Part shown: piece by piece, positions 62,950 to 64,000 of the stretch | Position numbering within the stretch: position 1 is the stretch's first letter | Layout of the letters: each line of letters begins with the position of its first letter | Assembly: GCA_030847615.1 (NCBI GenBank) | Contig: JAUMIR010000002.1 | Coordinates: 285,056,028 to 285,120,027, forward strand | DNA: 64,000 nucleotides | Reading direction: 5' to 3' | Source of the DNA: Gambelia wislizenii | Lineage: Eukaryota; Chordata; Lepidosauria; Squamata; Crotaphytidae | Translations under genes and position numbers: made by a program | The notes under the pieces: model-generated | The model's database searches: none | Told to the model about the DNA's origin: nothing | What the model saw: only the letters and a program-made list of their open reading frames with translations

Positions 62950-64000
62950 ATACCTGACACCTCACCTTTGTGCTTTTCTGCTATGTATATTATTTGAAGG
63001 CAATGCCATAATCACAAAAAGTCAACATGGGTTTCAGAGAAACAAGTCATGCCAGACTAATCTGATCTCTTTTTTTGATAAAATTACCAGCTTGGGAAAT
63101 GAAGGGAACACTGTAGATATTGCATACCTTGATTTCAGTAAGGTCTTTGACAAGGTTCCCCGTGACATTCTGGCAAACAAGCTTGTAAAATGTGGGCTAG
63201 ACAAGTTGACTGTTAAATTGATTTGTAATTAGTTGACTGGCCAAACCCAAAGGGTACTTAGCAGTGGCTCCTCTTCATCTTAGAAAGATGTGACCAGTGG
63301 GGTGCCACAGGATTCTGTCCTGGGCCCAGTGCTATTCAACATCTTTATCAATGACTTGGATGATGGAATTAGGGGCATACATCAAATTTGCAGATGACAC
63401 CAAATTAGGAGGAGTAGCTAATACCCTAGAGGACAGGATCAACATTCAAAATGACCTGAATAGACTGGAGAGCTGGGCCAAAGCTAACAAAATGAAATTC
63501 AATACGGAGAAATGTAAGGTACTGCATTTAGGCGGAAAAACGAAATGCATAGATATAGGATAGGGGAGACCTGGCTGAACGAGACTACGTGCGAAAGGGA
63601 TCTAGGAGTCCTAGTAGACCACAAGTTGAACATGGGTCAATAGTGTGATGCGGCAGCTAAAAAGGCCAATGCGATTTTGGGCTGCATTAATAGAAGTATA
63701 GTGTCTAGATCAAGGGAAGTAATAGTGCCACTCTATTCTGCCTTGGTCAGGCCTCACCTAGAATACTGTGTCCAGTTCTGGGCACCACAATTCAACAAGG
63801 ATATTGACAAAATGGAGCGTGTCCAGAGGAGGGCGACTAAAATGGTGAAACATCTGAGAAGCATGCGTCATGAGGAAAGACTTAGGGAGCTGGGTATGTT
63901 TAGCCTGGAAAAAAGACGGTTAAGGGGCAATATGATAGCCCTGTTTAAGTATTTGAAGGGGTGTCACATTAAGGATGGAGCAAGCTTGTTTTCTGCTGCT
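62950..64000 (+). mobile_element. CR1 LINE ORF2 (reverse transcriptase region), runs off the window
   Basis: It encodes ITKSQHGFQRNKSCQTNLIS, VDIAYLDFSKVFDKVPRDIL, then [38 protein letters not shown] (FADD catalytic motif) and LNRLESWAKANKMKFNTEKC, followed by the same C-terminal segment as 19690-20353. In-frame stops (about 63230 and 63280) and frameshifts (about 63370, 63560, 63640) show it is dead. The 3' end lies beyond the window. Confidence 0.95.

Overview
The window is vertebrate, almost certainly squamate reptile, chromosomal DNA: AT-rich, intron-rich and dense in interspersed repeats. The repeat set (CR1, Bov-B, L1 and L2 LINEs, tRNA-derived SINEs of the Sauria type, a 5S-rRNA-derived SINE with a Bov-B-like tail, many small DNA transposons) points to a lizard or snake. 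The species cannot be named from the sequence.

The genes belong to a T-cell receptor beta (TRB) locus, read entirely on the minus strand, so transcription runs from high to low coordinates. In that order: a complete five-exon trypsinogen gene (56750 to 46809), one intact TRBV gene (34351 to 33551) with a perfect 23-bp-spacer recombination signal, one TRBD segment (30707 to 30695) flanked by a 12-RSS and a 23-RSS, ten TRBJ segments (29864 to 18860; one a clear pseudogene and one with a broken splice donor), and one TRBC gene (exons 1-3, 13989 to 9982). A trypsinogen gene inside the TRB locus, between V genes and D-J-C, is the arrangement known from mammals and birds. Here one V gene lies between the trypsinogen and D, in the same orientation.

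How they work together: in a developing T cell, D joins to one J (23-RSS to 12-RSS) and V then joins to DJ (V 23-RSS to D 12-RSS). The joined exon is spliced from the J donor (GTAAG or similar, phase 1) to TRBC exon 1. TRBC supplies an Ig constant domain, a short cysteine-bearing connecting exon and a transmembrane exon with the conserved lysine used for CD3 pairing. The trypsinogen is an unrelated pancreatic gene living in the locus; its promoter has a TATA box and a PTF1-like E-box/TTCCCA element. A candidate TRB enhancer, a cluster of RUNX/ETS/E-box motifs, lies about 6 kb beyond TRBC exon 3 (3.67-3.87 kb).

Everything else is introns, spacers and repeats. The most striking are several GC-rich, near-perfect palindromic (foldback) elements of about 310-330 bp, with related ends and 3-bp target duplications. 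A wider set of 530-665 bp elements has a similar terminal motif. CR1 fragments sit at both ends of the window; the one at the right edge runs off the end.
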